Shown one piece after another: positions 6,653-15,801 of a stretch of 45,115 bases of DNA. Below the pieces are notes generated by a model. It was not told where the DNA came from and did no database searches. It saw only the letters and a list, made by a program, of their open reading frames with translations. Position 1 is the first letter of the stretch; the number at the start of each line of letters is the position of its first letter. Source of the stretch: DYFC01 sp041658585 (GTDB lineage Bacteria > Nitrospirota > Thermodesulfovibrionia > Thermodesulfovibrionales > SM23-35). Both the position numbers and the translations under genes were made by a program. The DNA lies in contig JBAZZX010000021.1 in the NCBI GenBank assembly GCA_041658585.1, positions 1 through 45,115 on the forward strand. The letters are read 5' to 3'.

Positions 6653-7600
6653 CTAAAACATATCCCTGAAATACTTAATGGCTTTATTCAATCCTTCATC
6701 CAATTGTATCTTTGGTTCCCATTGGAGAACTTTTTTTGCTATAGAGATATCGGGTTGTCTCTGTGTCGGGTCGTCAAACGGGAGAGGTTTAAAAACTATA
6801 TTTGCTTTTGAATCCGTCAGTTCGATCACCTTAAGTGCAAGTTCATGAATAGAAAACTCATTAGGGTTCCCTAAATTTACGGGCCCCGTAAAATCATCGG
6901 GACTATTCATGAGTTTAATCAAACCGTCTATCAGATCATCCACATAGCAGAAGCTTCTTGTCTGTCTACCGTCGCCATAAACGGTAAGTTCCTCTCCTTT
7001 TAATGCCTGCATGATAAAGTTGCTTACGACACGACCGTCATTCGGGTGCATCCGCGGGCCGTAGGTATTAAATATCCTCGCAACCTTTATCTTCAATTTG
7101 TGCTGACGGTGATAATCGAAAAAGAGCGTTTCAGCGCAGCGTTTTCCTTCATCATAACAAGACCTTAAGCCTATGGGATTTACATTCCCCCAATATGTTT
7201 CAGGCTGCGGATGGATTGTCGGGTCTCCATACACTTCGCTTGTTGAGGCCTGCAATATTTTGGCCTTTACGCGTTTTGCCAGTCCCAGCATGTTTATACT
7301 TCCGTGAACCGACGTCTTTGTCGTCTGCACCGGATCAAACTGATAATGGATCGGACTGGCGGGACAGGCAAGATTATAGATCTCATCGACTTCAACATAT
7401 AACGGGAAGCAGATATCATGCCGCAAAACTTCCAGATAAGGTTTGTTCAATAAATGAGCAATGTTCGCTCTGCGTCCCGTGTAAAAATTATCGACACACA
7501 ATACTTCATGCCCCTCATCAAGAAGTCTTTCACAAAGGTGCGACCCGAGGAAACCGGAACCTCCGGTAATAAGGACCCTTTTACTTGAGATATTTTTCAT
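6653..7600 (-). CDS. uxs: UDP-glucuronate decarboxylase (UDP-xylose synthase)
   Basis: The start is placed at the ATG on 7598-7600 (MKNISSKRVLITGGSGFLGS) with GAGGG upstream; the longer frame overlaps the preceding gene's spacer. The 315-residue protein is an extended short-chain dehydrogenase with the GGSGFLGSH nucleotide motif and the family's long signature RHDICFPLYVEVDEIYNLAC (UXS), then STSEVYGDP and the catalytic SCYDEGKR (YxxxK). Length matches bacterial UXS. It converts UDP-glucuronate to UDP-xylose in the cytoplasm for glycan assembly. It is the last gene of the sugar-precursor run and lies close to a nucleotide-sugar dehydrogenase that should supply its substrate. Confidence 0.88.
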   Translation of the reverse strand: MKNISSKRVLITGGSGFLGSHLCERLLDEGHEVLCVDNFYTGRRANIAHLLNKPYLEVLRHDICFPLYVEVDEIYNLACPASPIHYQFDPVQTTKTSVHGSINMLGLAKRVKAKILQASTSEVYGDPTIHPQPETYWGNVNPIGLRSCYDEGKRCAETLFFDYHRQHKLKIKVARIFNTYGPRMHPNDGRVVSNFIMQALKGEELTVYGDGRQTRSFCYVDDLIDGLIKLMNSPDDFTGPVNLGNPNEFSIHELALKVIELTDSKANIVFKPLPFDDPTQRQPDISIAKKVLQWEPKIQLDEGLNKAIKYFRDMF

Positions 7601-7622
7601 TACGCCCTCTTTATTGAATATT

Positions 7623-7832
7623 TTATCGCAGCAACAGGTAGAAAACGATGAACCCGGCGGCAAGTCCTGCTACGGCAGTTGCAATAATCTCCGTGCGGCC
7701 TTTATGGGATTGTCTGCTCCAGAAATCCCGGAATGAATCGTCCGGCATAGATATGTGGTAGTTATCTTTGTCAGCCAACCATTTGACCGTTTTTGCGATC
7801 CGCTCTTTCTTGTCTCTGATTCTTCCCATCAT
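7623..7832 (-). CDS. small membrane protein of unknown function
   Basis: I take the start at the ATG on 7830-7832, which overlaps the stop of the upstream dehydrogenase by four bases (ATGA). The 69-residue product has a charged, helical N-terminal half (GRIRDKKERIAKTVKWLADK) and a single C-terminal transmembrane segment (TAVAGLAAGFIVFYLLLR), so it is probably a tail-anchored inner-membrane protein. It sits between the dehydrogenase and the UDP-xylose synthase, so it is co-transcribed with sugar-precursor genes. I do not recognise the family and assign no function. Confidence 0.6.
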   Translation of the reverse strand: MMGRIRDKKERIAKTVKWLADKDNYHISMPDDSFRDFWSRQSHKGRTEIIATAVAGLAAGFIVFYLLLR

Positions 7833-9136
7833 GCTTTTATGATCTTCCTGCTCTTTATACTTTTTGCGGCATTTCTGGTATCCACTATCAGTTTGCAGTT
7901 TTTCACAAGCCATGCATAATCGTACATGGAATGGTCGGTTATAATCACCGCGCAATCATAGCGCTTCAATGAATTTTCCGTCAGGGGGATGCTTCGCATG
8001 GACAGACCGGGATAGTGCCGCATGCCGGAGAATGAAGGGATATGCGGGTCGTGATAATCCACCTTTGCGCCCTTGTCCTTCAACATGCTGATTATTTCAA
8101 CAGCCGGAGACTCGCGGATATCGTCCGTGTCCTTCTTATAGGCAACTCCCAGGACCAGTATTTTCGAGGTCTTCAGGCATTTACCGTTCGTGTTCAAACC
8201 GTCGATAATCCTCGCAACTACATAGTCCGGCATGCCGGTGTTTATTTCGCCTGCCAGTTCTATGAACCGGGTGGTGAAATCATATTCTTTCGCCTTCCAT
8301 GAGAGATAGAAGGGGTCTATGGGTATGCAGTGTCCGCCGAGTCCGGGGCCCGGATAAAACGGCATAAAACCGAAGGGCTTGGTCGAGGACGCCTCTATTA
8401 CTTCCCAGATATCTATGCCCATCCTGTCGGCCAGCATTTTCAGTTCATTTACAAGGGCGATATTGACGCCGCGGAATATATTCTCGAGCAGTTTTGTAAA
8501 TTCCGCCACCTCGGTAGACTGCACGGTTATAACCCTGTCGATGATCTGCTCATATAGCGTTCTGCCTGCCTCCGTGCATTGAGGGGTTATGCCGCCGACT
8601 ACCTTAGGGATATTTCTTGTATTATATTTCGGGTTGCCGGGATCTTCGCGCTCCGGTGAAAAGACAAGAAAAAAGTCTTTTCCGGCCTTCAATCCTTTGG
8701 CCTCGAAACCGGGCAGCAGGATCTCCCTGGTCGTGCCGGGATAGGTCGTGCTTTCAAGAGACACCAAATGTCCTTTTCTTAAGTGCCGGGCTATTTCATC
8801 AGAGGTCATTTTGACGTAACTCAGGTCGGGGTCCTTGTTCTTCTTCAAAGGGGTCGGCACGCAGATGATAATGCAGTCAACATCCTTCAACCGCCGGTAA
8901 TCAGATGTGGCTTCAAAAGCCTTTTTATTAATTATCTCTTTCAGTCTCTCCGGTTGTATATGCTTGATATAGCTCTCGCCGAGGTTCAGTTTCTTCACTT
9001 TAACGGGATCTATATCAAATCCGATAACACGAAAGCGCTCTTCACAGAAACGAATAACGAGAGGCAGGCCGACATAGCCGAGACCGATGACACCGATACG
9101 CGCTTTTCTATCTTTTATCTTTTGTGTAAGCATCAT
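7829..9136 (-). CDS. nucleotide-sugar 6-dehydrogenase, WbpA-like
   Basis: The 435-residue protein belongs to the UDP-glucose/GDP-mannose dehydrogenase family. It has the NAD motif GVIGLGYVGLP (residues ~15-25), the central domain and the catalytic cysteine C270 in GPGLGGHCIPIDPFYLSWKA. That last motif resembles WbpA/WecC enzymes, which oxidise UDP-GlcNAc to UDP-GlcNAc-uronate with two NAD+, more than classical UDP-glucose dehydrogenases. The neighbouring UDP-xylose synthase, however, needs UDP-glucuronate. The exact substrate is therefore open. A Shine-Dalgarno site (GGAAGG) precedes the ATG-ATG start. Confidence 0.85.
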   Translation of the reverse strand: MMLTQKIKDRKARIGVIGLGYVGLPLVIRFCEERFRVIGFDIDPVKVKKLNLGESYIKHIQPERLKEIINKKAFEATSDYRRLKDVDCIIICVPTPLKKNKDPDLSYVKMTSDEIARHLRKGHLVSLESTTYPGTTREILLPGFEAKGLKAGKDFFLVFSPEREDPGNPKYNTRNIPKVVGGITPQCTEAGRTLYEQIIDRVITVQSTEVAEFTKLLENIFRGVNIALVNELKMLADRMGIDIWEVIEASSTKPFGFMPFYPGPGLGGHCIPIDPFYLSWKAKEYDFTTRFIELAGEINTGMPDYVVARIIDGLNTNGKCLKTSKILVLGVAYKKDTDDIRESPAVEIISMLKDKGAKVDYHDPHIPSFSGMRHYPGLSMRSIPLTENSLKRYDCAVIITDHSMYDYAWLVKNCKLIVDTRNAAKSIKSRKIIKA

Positions 9137-9223
9137 AAATATCCTTCCCGTTTTTCATTTTTTATCCTAACCGTTGCAAGAGATGTTCTCAATTTGAAAG
9201 TTATGCAACTTATGAGTTATCTT

Positions 9224-10633
9224 TCATGCCTGCCTGCCGTATATATCATCCACCCTGACGATGTCGTCCTCGCCTACATATTCACCGTTCTGCACTTCGA
9301 TGATCTCCAGGGGGACCTTCCCCGGATTTTCAAGTCTGTGGAGGGTTGACTTGGGGACATATATGGATTCATTCTCGTGTATATGACTTTCCGTTTCTCC
9401 TATCGTCACCTTCGCGGCCCCTTTGATGACCACCCAGTGCTCGGACCGGTGATAGTGCATCTGAAGGCTCAACCGTTCACCAGGGTTGACCACTATCCTT
9501 TTGATTTTATATCGCTCGCCCTCTTCAAGAATAGTATAACTCCCCCACGGGCGGTATGTTGTAAGATGTTCGAGGGCCTCTTTTCTGTTGTTTTTATTCA
9601 GGATGTTCACAACGTCCCTGACCTTCTGGGTCTCTCCTTTTTTTGCAATCAAAACGGCGTCATCCGTATCGACGATGAGACAATCCTCCAGTCCTATTGT
9701 GGAAATAAGCCTCTTATTGCTGATTATGAGAGTGTCCTTTGTATCCGTTGTGATAACATCTCCCATTTTGACATTTCCCATATCGTCTTTGTCTGCAATT
9801 TCATACAGGGAGTCCCAGGAGCCGATATCGTTCCAGTAAACATCCATCGGCAGTACCGCCATTCTGTCCGATTTTTCGGCAACGGCATAGTCAATCGAGA
9901 TATCGGGCATCTTACCGAACTGCGAAACAAGATCGTCAAAACTCAGTTCGAGCATTTTTGCGATCTCAGGCGCGTATTTCGCAAACTCCCCGAGCATGGT
10001 TTCGATGCTGAAGGCAAACATTCCGGAATTCCAGTAGTAATTGCCGTCATCGATATAATGCCGCGCAGTCTCGGCATCCGGCTTCTCGGTAAACCGTTCG
10101 ACAAGGTAATAGCCGTCGCTATCCGGCGTTCGCTCTTTGCTCCCGGCTTTTATGTATCCGTAGCCGGTTTCCGGTCTCGTAGGTTTTATGCCAAAGGTCA
10201 CAATATATCCTTTTTTTGCAATTTGTTCCGAATACCTGATATGCTCCGCAAACTTTTCAACGGGTTTGATGATGTGGTCCGAAGGCAATATGAAAAGCAC
10301 TTCATCGTTTGCCGCTCCGAGCCTTTCCATACAATACTTTATTCCCAGCGCTATGGCAGGCGCGGTATTTCTGCCCACAGGCTCAAGGATGATATTGTTG
10401 GCCGTAGACTGTGTATCAAAGATGGTATTAAGGTCCGACAGGACATGAAATTTATATTCACTGTTCGTCATAACAACCATGTCGTTTGCAGCGAACGCTC
10501 CTGCAAGTCTCTGCACAGTAAGCTGAAGAAGAGAACTACCGGAATGAAGCTTCAGAAATTGTTTGGGATAATTCTTTCTGCTGAGCGGCCATAGGCGTGT
10601 GCCTGACCCGCCTGCAAGGATCAATGCCTTCAT
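9224..10633 (-). CDS. manC: mannose-1-phosphate guanylyltransferase / mannose-6-phosphate isomerase
   Basis: The 469-residue protein is the bifunctional ManC/AlgA type. The N-terminal nucleotidyltransferase has the pyrophosphorylase signature LAGGSGTRLWPLSR (residues 5-18). The C-terminal cupin carries the isomerase metal site MHYHRSEHWVVIKG (about residue 405 onward). Together they convert fructose-6-phosphate to mannose-6-phosphate and mannose-1-phosphate plus GTP to GDP-mannose, with the phosphomannomutase encoded next door doing the step between. Its ATG overlaps the stop of that gene by four bases. Length is normal and no lesion is seen. Confidence 0.93.
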   Translation of the reverse strand: MKALILAGGSGTRLWPLSRKNYPKQFLKLHSGSSLLQLTVQRLAGAFAANDMVVMTNSEYKFHVLSDLNTIFDTQSTANNIILEPVGRNTAPAIALGIKYCMERLGAANDEVLFILPSDHIIKPVEKFAEHIRYSEQIAKKGYIVTFGIKPTRPETGYGYIKAGSKERTPDSDGYYLVERFTEKPDAETARHYIDDGNYYWNSGMFAFSIETMLGEFAKYAPEIAKMLELSFDDLVSQFGKMPDISIDYAVAEKSDRMAVLPMDVYWNDIGSWDSLYEIADKDDMGNVKMGDVITTDTKDTLIISNKRLISTIGLEDCLIVDTDDAVLIAKKGETQKVRDVVNILNKNNRKEALEHLTTYRPWGSYTILEEGERYKIKRIVVNPGERLSLQMHYHRSEHWVVIKGAAKVTIGETESHIHENESIYVPKSTLHRLENPGKVPLEIIEVQNGEYVGEDDIVRVDDIYGRQA

Positions 10634-12045
10634 TTACTGAAACCCCCTTCCGCTTTTTTCAGTTCGTTTTCCAGAAATAATTTATATTGTTTAAGCGATT
10701 CTTCGTCTTCCGCTTCAAAGCGCATGACGATTACCGGCTGGGTGTTGCTTGACCTTACGAGGCCCCATCCCTTTTCAAAGACGATCCTTGCGCCGTCAAT
10801 ATCATATATCTTCCTGATCGGCAGGGGTCCTTTTCCTGTCCTGAAATATTCTTTGCACCGGGCTGCCAATGCTTCCACCAGCAGCCGCTTACGCTCATCT
10901 TCACATTCAATCCGTATTTCGGGCGTATAATGCAGCCGGGGCACACCGGAGAGCAAATCTTCGATCCCGAGGCCGGTTCTCTTCATGATCTCGACGAGAC
11001 GGAAGGATGTATAAAGGGCGTCGTCAAAACCATAATAATCGTCGGCTATGAATATATGACCGCTGAATTCGCCTGCAAGCTCCGCCTTCTCCTGTTTCAT
11101 CTTGTCCTTTATAAGGGAATGGCCGGTCTTCCACATAATGGGTCTTCCGCCATGTTTCTCGATATCATCAAACATAACCTGCGAACACTTGACGTCCCCG
11201 ATAATAACAGCTCCGGGTTTTCTGCTCAGGATATCCCTGGACAGGACGATCATAATCTGGTCGCCCCATATGACGTTTCCCGAGCCGTCAACTACTCCGA
11301 TGCGGTCGGCGTCTCCGTCATAGCCGATGCCGATGTCGGCCTGCCGTTCCTTTGTCGTTTTTATCAGGTCCTGAATATATTCCACTACGGTCGGATCGGG
11401 ATGGTGGTTAGGAAACCTTCCATCCGGCTCGCAGTAAAGCGGTATAACTTTGCACCCCATAGACTCCAGTATCCTTGGAGCTACAATCCCTCCGGTCCCG
11501 TTCCCTGCATCAACTACAACGACAGGTGTTTTGTATTGTTCACCCGATAAATAGGAAAAACGCCTTTCCATGAATCGGGTATACGCATCAATAATATCGT
11601 AGTCTTTTATTTGTCCCTTCTTATCGCTTTCGCGGCATTCATTTTTCTGCATTATCGTCTTGAGTCTTTGGATTTTTTCCCCGAATATGGTCTCCTTGCC
11701 GACGCTCAATTTAAAACCGTTGTATGCGGACGGGTTATGGCTTCCCGTAACCATGACGCCGCCGTCCAGCTTTAGATGGTGGATCGAAAAATATTGCAAC
11801 GGGGTAGGGCAAAGGCCGATGTCATATACGTCTATGCCCGCAGCAATGATCCCCTGAATAACATGTGACGCCAGAGTTTCGGAACTCAATCTCCCGTCTC
11901 TGCCGACGCTGACCTGTTCCGCGCGTGGATTCGTGTTTTTAAGGTATGCGCCGAAGGCCTTGCCCAGCAGGAAAGCAAAATCGCCGTCAATGTCTTTTCC
12001 GGCAATCCCCCTTATGTCGTATTCTCTGAAGACTTTATCGTTCAT
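10630..12045 (-). CDS. manB: phosphomannomutase/phosphoglucomutase
   Basis: The 471-residue protein is an alpha-D-phosphohexomutase of the AlgC/ManB group. It opens with FREYDIRGIAG, has the active phosphoserine loop TGSHNPSAYNGFK, the metal loop DGDADRIGVVD, a sugar-binding GEFSGHIF loop and the C-terminal phosphate-binding RSSNTQPVIVMRFEA. It interconverts mannose-6-phosphate and mannose-1-phosphate, and probably the glucose phosphates, feeding GDP-mannose synthesis by ManC and possibly glucose-1-phosphate for RmlA. It is tightly coupled to manC. Confidence 0.93.
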   Translation of the reverse strand: MNDKVFREYDIRGIAGKDIDGDFAFLLGKAFGAYLKNTNPRAEQVSVGRDGRLSSETLASHVIQGIIAAGIDVYDIGLCPTPLQYFSIHHLKLDGGVMVTGSHNPSAYNGFKLSVGKETIFGEKIQRLKTIMQKNECRESDKKGQIKDYDIIDAYTRFMERRFSYLSGEQYKTPVVVVDAGNGTGGIVAPRILESMGCKVIPLYCEPDGRFPNHHPDPTVVEYIQDLIKTTKERQADIGIGYDGDADRIGVVDGSGNVIWGDQIMIVLSRDILSRKPGAVIIGDVKCSQVMFDDIEKHGGRPIMWKTGHSLIKDKMKQEKAELAGEFSGHIFIADDYYGFDDALYTSFRLVEIMKRTGLGIEDLLSGVPRLHYTPEIRIECEDERKRLLVEALAARCKEYFRTGKGPLPIRKIYDIDGARIVFEKGWGLVRSSNTQPVIVMRFEAEDEESLKQYKLFLENELKKAEGGFSK

Positions 12046-12096
12046 ATCACAAAAGCACTCGGTAAGCAGTAGGCGCCATTTCTTTCTGCGTACTGC

Positions 12097-13068
12097 TTAG
12101 TTTATAGTGCTTACTTTTTTATTTGCCCATTCTATATTATCCACATACCATTTTACCGTCGTTTCGATGCCTTTTTCGAAACGGACTTTTGTTTTCCATC
12201 CGAGTTCGTTGTTGATCTTTGTTGCGTTTAGGGAATACCTGAAATCGTGTCCGGGTCTGTCTTTTACAAACTCTATGAGGTCTTCCGATTTTCCCAATAT
12301 AGCCAGAATCGCTTTCACAACCTCGATATTTCTTTTTTCTTCACCGCTGCCGATATTGTAAATATCTCCGGCATTCCCCTTTTCAAGGACTTCAAGAACC
12401 GCTTCGGTACAATCTGATACGTACAACCACTCCCGTATGTTCTCGCCTTTCCCATAGACAGGAATTCTCTCATTATGCAGGGCTTTCAGGACTACGACGG
12501 GTATGAGTTTTTCAGGATACTGCCATGGCCCGTAATTGTTCGAGGGCCGCACCGTTATAACAGGCAGGCCGTATGTTCTGTGATAAGCCCTGCCGAGCAT
12601 ATCCGCGGACGCCTTGCTGACTGAATAGGGAGAACTCGGGTTCAGAGGGGTTGTCTCAAAAAACTGCCCGGACTCGCCGAGATCGCCGTATACCTCATCG
12701 GTCGAGACATTGATGATTTTTTTTATTCCGAATTCTCTCGAAAGGTCGAGCAGAACCTGAGTGCCCCTGATATTCGTATCAAGGAAAGGAGAGGCGTCGA
12801 GGATGCTCCGGTCAACGTGGCTCTCTGCCGCCCAGTGGACGACGGCCTCGGGGGTTACCGATTCAAAGATACCTTTAACGGCTTCCCTGTCGGTTATATC
12901 GGTTTTGAAAAACTTGACCCTTCCAGCAACTTCTTTCAGCCTTTCAATATCTCCGGCATAGCTTAGGTTATCAATGACGACAATTTCATAACCTTTTGAA
13001 ACCGCCTTCCTGACGAATTCACTCCCAATAAAACCCGCACCGCCTGTTATTAAGAGTTTGTTAATCAT
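12097..13068 (-). CDS. rmlB: dTDP-glucose 4,6-dehydratase
   Basis: The 323-residue extended SDR has the NAD motif GGAGFIGSEFVR, the dehydratase signature STDEVYGDLG with the catalytic Asp-Glu pair, and YSVSKASAD supplying Tyr and Lys. It makes dTDP-4-keto-6-deoxyglucose, the second step of dTDP-L-rhamnose synthesis. The N-terminus begins MINKLLITGG. The gene overlaps rmlD by four bases. All four rml genes are present in this operon in the order A, C, D, B. Confidence 0.94.
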   Translation of the reverse strand: MINKLLITGGAGFIGSEFVRKAVSKGYEIVVIDNLSYAGDIERLKEVAGRVKFFKTDITDREAVKGIFESVTPEAVVHWAAESHVDRSILDASPFLDTNIRGTQVLLDLSREFGIKKIINVSTDEVYGDLGESGQFFETTPLNPSSPYSVSKASADMLGRAYHRTYGLPVITVRPSNNYGPWQYPEKLIPVVVLKALHNERIPVYGKGENIREWLYVSDCTEAVLEVLEKGNAGDIYNIGSGEEKRNIEVVKAILAILGKSEDLIEFVKDRPGHDFRYSLNATKINNELGWKTKVRFEKGIETTVKWYVDNIEWANKKVSTIN

Positions 13069-13922
13069 ATCTCCTCTTTTTTGAATACCGACTCTATATA
13101 TCTGTCTATACCTGTTTTCCAGTCCGGGATTTCCACATTTAATTCGTCTGCAAGCTTGCGGTTGGACATTGCGGAAAAGAACGGCCTTTTTGCAGGCACG
13201 GGGAAATAGTCCGAGTTTACAGGCAATATGAGATTATCAAGACCCATACGTTCCGTAAAATACCGCGCCACTTCATAACGCGAGGCATAGCCGCTGTTGG
13301 TGAGATGGTATATACCTCTCAAGCCCCTGTTGATCGCAAACAGGGTCAGGCTCACGATATCCTTTGTGTAGGTCGGCACGGATATCTGGTCGCTGACTAT
13401 CCTGAGTATCCTGCTCTTTTTGGTCCACTCCGACAGTTTATAAAGAAAATTCTGTTGTCCTTCTCCGAATACCCAACTCAGTCTTAACAGCAGAAACTTG
13501 TCCGTCTCCTCCTGCAGACGCCGTTCACCCTCTAATTTACTCTCTCCATAAATATTGATGGGATGGGGGTCATCCTCTTCTTTGTAAAAGTCCTCCTTAG
13601 TTCCGTCAAAAACATAATCGCTGCCATAATGAACAAGGAGTATATTGTTTTTTTTGCATACTGCGGCCAGATTCCTTACACCTTTTGCATTAACTCTGAA
13701 GGCGGCGGCGGGTTCTTCTTCCGCCTTATCAACCAGATTATAAGCCGCACAGTTAAGTACGACCTCCGGTTGATACTGAGAAACCGTTTTCATAACGCCG
13801 TCTAAATCCGCTATGTCGAGGCTCTCTCTGTCCAGCGCCAGGACTTCATGATTGAAGTCTTTCAAAGCCGCGGGAAAATCACTTGCAAGCTGTCCTTTTG
13901 CGCCGGTGATAAGGAATTTCAT
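13065..13922 (-). CDS. rmlD: dTDP-4-dehydrorhamnose reductase
   Basis: The 285-residue protein starts MKFLITGAKGQLASDFPAAL, with the GxxGQL nucleotide motif of RmlD, and has the catalytic YGESKLEGE (YxxxK) and the phrase LRLSWVFGEGQQNF. It reduces dTDP-4-keto-L-rhamnose with NAD(P)H to dTDP-L-rhamnose, the last step of the pathway. Length matches the family. A 250-base gap full of short palindromes separates it from rmlC upstream, while its 3' end is coupled to rmlB. Confidence 0.92.
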   Translation of the reverse strand: MKFLITGAKGQLASDFPAALKDFNHEVLALDRESLDIADLDGVMKTVSQYQPEVVLNCAAYNLVDKAEEEPAAAFRVNAKGVRNLAAVCKKNNILLVHYGSDYVFDGTKEDFYKEEDDPHPINIYGESKLEGERRLQEETDKFLLLRLSWVFGEGQQNFLYKLSEWTKKSRILRIVSDQISVPTYTKDIVSLTLFAINRGLRGIYHLTNSGYASRYEVARYFTERMGLDNLILPVNSDYFPVPAKRPFFSAMSNRKLADELNVEIPDWKTGIDRYIESVFKKEEI

Positions 13923-13942
13923 GATCTATTACCTGACAAGGA

Positions 13943-14025
13943 TAACTCCCCTAACCCCTCTTAATCTAAGAGGGGAAATTAACTCCTCCCCTTGGGTTAA
14001 GGGGAGGTTGGAGGGGTTACTCCAA
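13943..14025. repeat. palindromic intergenic repeat between rmlC and rmlD
   Basis: Two perfect hairpins lie side by side: CCCCTCTTA/TAAGAGGGG with a 3-base loop (13955-13975) and CCTCCCCTT/AAGGGGAGG with a 5-base loop (13985-14007). They sit inside a longer inverted repeat (ccctaacccctc... / ...gaggggtta). A related fragment lies at about 14080-14112. This looks like a repeat unit rather than a terminator, since no U-tract follows. It could stabilise or attenuate the mRNA between rmlC and rmlD. Confidence 0.7.
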
Positions 14026-14170
14026 ATATCTTTGCCCTTTGTCCTTCTTTAACCGCATCAACCCACAAAGGTTTCGTAACGCCCCCTCACCCCCTCTTAT
14101 CTTAAGATGGGGAATTTTCATTCCAGGGAATTGAAACACTTCCACTGCTTTCCTCATGATATCAGAGACG

Positions 14171-14731
14171 TTAAAGTGTATACTCAAAATTATTATCCGC
14201 GTCCTTTAGCAGAGGATGTTCCCTGTCTTTGCCGGAGAGAAGCGGCTCCTTCAGCGGCCATTCTATGCCGATGTCCGGATCATTCCATATAATGCCTTTG
14301 TCGTCGGCAGGAGAATATTCTTTTGTACATTTATACATTACATCCGCAGTTTCACTTAATACTAAAAAACCGTGCGCAAAACCGGCGGGGACATAGAGCA
14401 TCAGTTTGTTGTCTCCGGACAGTTCCGCTGCAACCCATTTCCCAAACGTGGGAGAACCTTTTCTGATATCCACGGCCGCATCGAAAATTCTTCCGGTTAT
14501 GCACTGTACCAGTTTTCCCTGGGCATTGGGATTCTTCTGGTAATGAAGCCCCCTCAGGATTCCCGTTAAAGACCGTGAATAGTTGTCCTGAACAAAGCTT
14601 TCCTTAATGCCTGCAGAGGCAAAGTCCGAATATTTATAGGTCTCCATAAAAAAGCCCCTGTCGTCTCCGAAAGCTCTCGGCTCTATGAGAATGACGCCGG
14701 GTATGGATAATGTTTTAAAGGTGAAAGGCAT
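14171..14731 (-). CDS. rmlC: dTDP-4-dehydrorhamnose 3,5-epimerase
   Basis: The start is placed at MPFTFKTLSIPGVILIEPRA (ATG at 14729-14731), the usual N-terminus of the family; an earlier in-frame ATG at 14755 would add eight residues. The cupin protein of 186 residues has the signatures FGDDRGFFMETYK, LRGLHYQ (catalytic His) and the C-terminal IIWNDPDIGIEWP. It epimerises dTDP-4-keto-6-deoxyglucose at C3 and C5. It lies between rmlA and rmlD in the same direction. Confidence 0.92.
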   Translation of the reverse strand: MPFTFKTLSIPGVILIEPRAFGDDRGFFMETYKYSDFASAGIKESFVQDNYSRSLTGILRGLHYQKNPNAQGKLVQCITGRIFDAAVDIRKGSPTFGKWVAAELSGDNKLMLYVPAGFAHGFLVLSETADVMYKCTKEYSPADDKGIIWNDPDIGIEWPLKEPLLSGKDREHPLLKDADNNFEYTL

Positions 14732-14848
14732 ATGCAAAATAATTGCAGAGCGCATAGGACAAAGGGCGCGGCGTAAAGTACATAAAGCATACGGAATGCT
14801 TTTTTACTCTTTGCTCCATGCACCATACTCTACGCGTTTTTTGCGATT

Positions 14849-15721
14849 TCATTTTATCAACTTCATCAGATATTTCCCGTATTCATTATGGTTGAGATGC
14901 CGGGCAAGTTTTGTAAGGCCTTCTTCATCTATATAGCCCAGTTTATAGGCTATCTCCTCTATACAGGCTATCTTAAGTCCCTGCCTTTTTTCGATAGTAG
15001 AAATAAACACGCCTGCGTCCAGAAGGCTTTCGTGTGTGCCGGTATCAAGCCAGGCATAACCCCTGCCGAGCAGTTCAACCCTGAGTTTCCCGTGATTAAG
15101 ATACTCCCTGTTTAAATCGGTTATTTCAAGCTCACCCCGATGGGAGGGTTTAATTCTTTTTGCTATTTCACTCACGCTATTATCATAGAAATACAGGCCT
15201 GTCACGGCATATTTTGATTTCGGCGCCTTTGGTTTTTCTTCAATGGATAGCGCATTGCCTTTTTCATCAAACTCCACAACGCCGTACCTTTCCGGGTCAT
15301 TCACATAATAACCGAATATCGTTGCGCCGCCCTTTTCCATAACGTCCGTTGTCGCCTTCTTAAGCAATTCCGTCAGACCGTGGCCGTAGAAAATATTGTC
15401 GCCGAGTACAAGACATGAGGTATCACTGCCTATAAATTTCTCTCCAAGAATAAACGCCTCGGCAATGCCGCCGGGACGGGGCTGCTCTTTGTAGGAAAAA
15501 TTAAGCCCCAGACGGGAACCGTCACCGAATATCTGCACGAAACGCTGAAGGTCCTGAGGCGTGGAAATAATCAGGATATCCCTTATCCCTGAGAGCATAA
15601 GCGCCGAAAGCGGGTAGTAGATCATCGGCTTATCATAGATGGGCAGCAACTGCTTGCAGACCCCCAATGTCACCGGATAGAGCCGCGTACCGCTCCCCCC
15701 TGCCAAAATAATACCTTTCAT
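14849..15721 (-). CDS. rmlA: glucose-1-phosphate thymidylyltransferase
   Basis: I set the start at MKGIILAGGSGTRLYPVTLG (ATG at 15719-15721), where the family normally begins, with GGAG 9 bases upstream; an in-frame ATG at 15757 would add twelve residues lacking homology. The 290-residue enzyme has the pyrophosphorylase loop GGSGTRLYPVT and KPMIYYPLS. It makes dTDP-glucose from dTTP and glucose-1-phosphate and starts rhamnose synthesis. It is the first gene after an ops element, so it heads the segment expected to be controlled by the RfaH-like factor. Confidence 0.93.
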   Translation of the reverse strand: MKGIILAGGSGTRLYPVTLGVCKQLLPIYDKPMIYYPLSALMLSGIRDILIISTPQDLQRFVQIFGDGSRLGLNFSYKEQPRPGGIAEAFILGEKFIGSDTSCLVLGDNIFYGHGLTELLKKATTDVMEKGGATIFGYYVNDPERYGVVEFDEKGNALSIEEKPKAPKSKYAVTGLYFYDNSVSEIAKRIKPSHRGELEITDLNREYLNHGKLRVELLGRGYAWLDTGTHESLLDAGVFISTIEKRQGLKIACIEEIAYKLGYIDEEGLTKLARHLNHNEYGKYLMKLIK

Positions 15722-15801
15722 ATCGCTGTTCTCCAAATTTTTGTTTGTATCATTCATTGTATATCATTAATATTTAAGCTTTTGCTTGCTATAAAAAAGA
15801 A

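Noticed and set aside
9377..10594. 405-codon open frame on the plus strand opposite manC
   Set aside because: It is fully antisense to a clear ManC with all motifs, and its product shows no recognisable domain. Codon bias of manC explains the open antisense frame.
10930..11550. 206-codon plus-strand frame opposite the phosphomannomutase gene
   Set aside because: Antisense shadow of a well-conserved enzyme; no domain features or ribosome-binding site.
13943..14112. CRISPR-like or terminator interpretation of the rml spacer hairpins
   Set aside because: There is no regular repeat-spacer periodicity and no U-tract after the stems.
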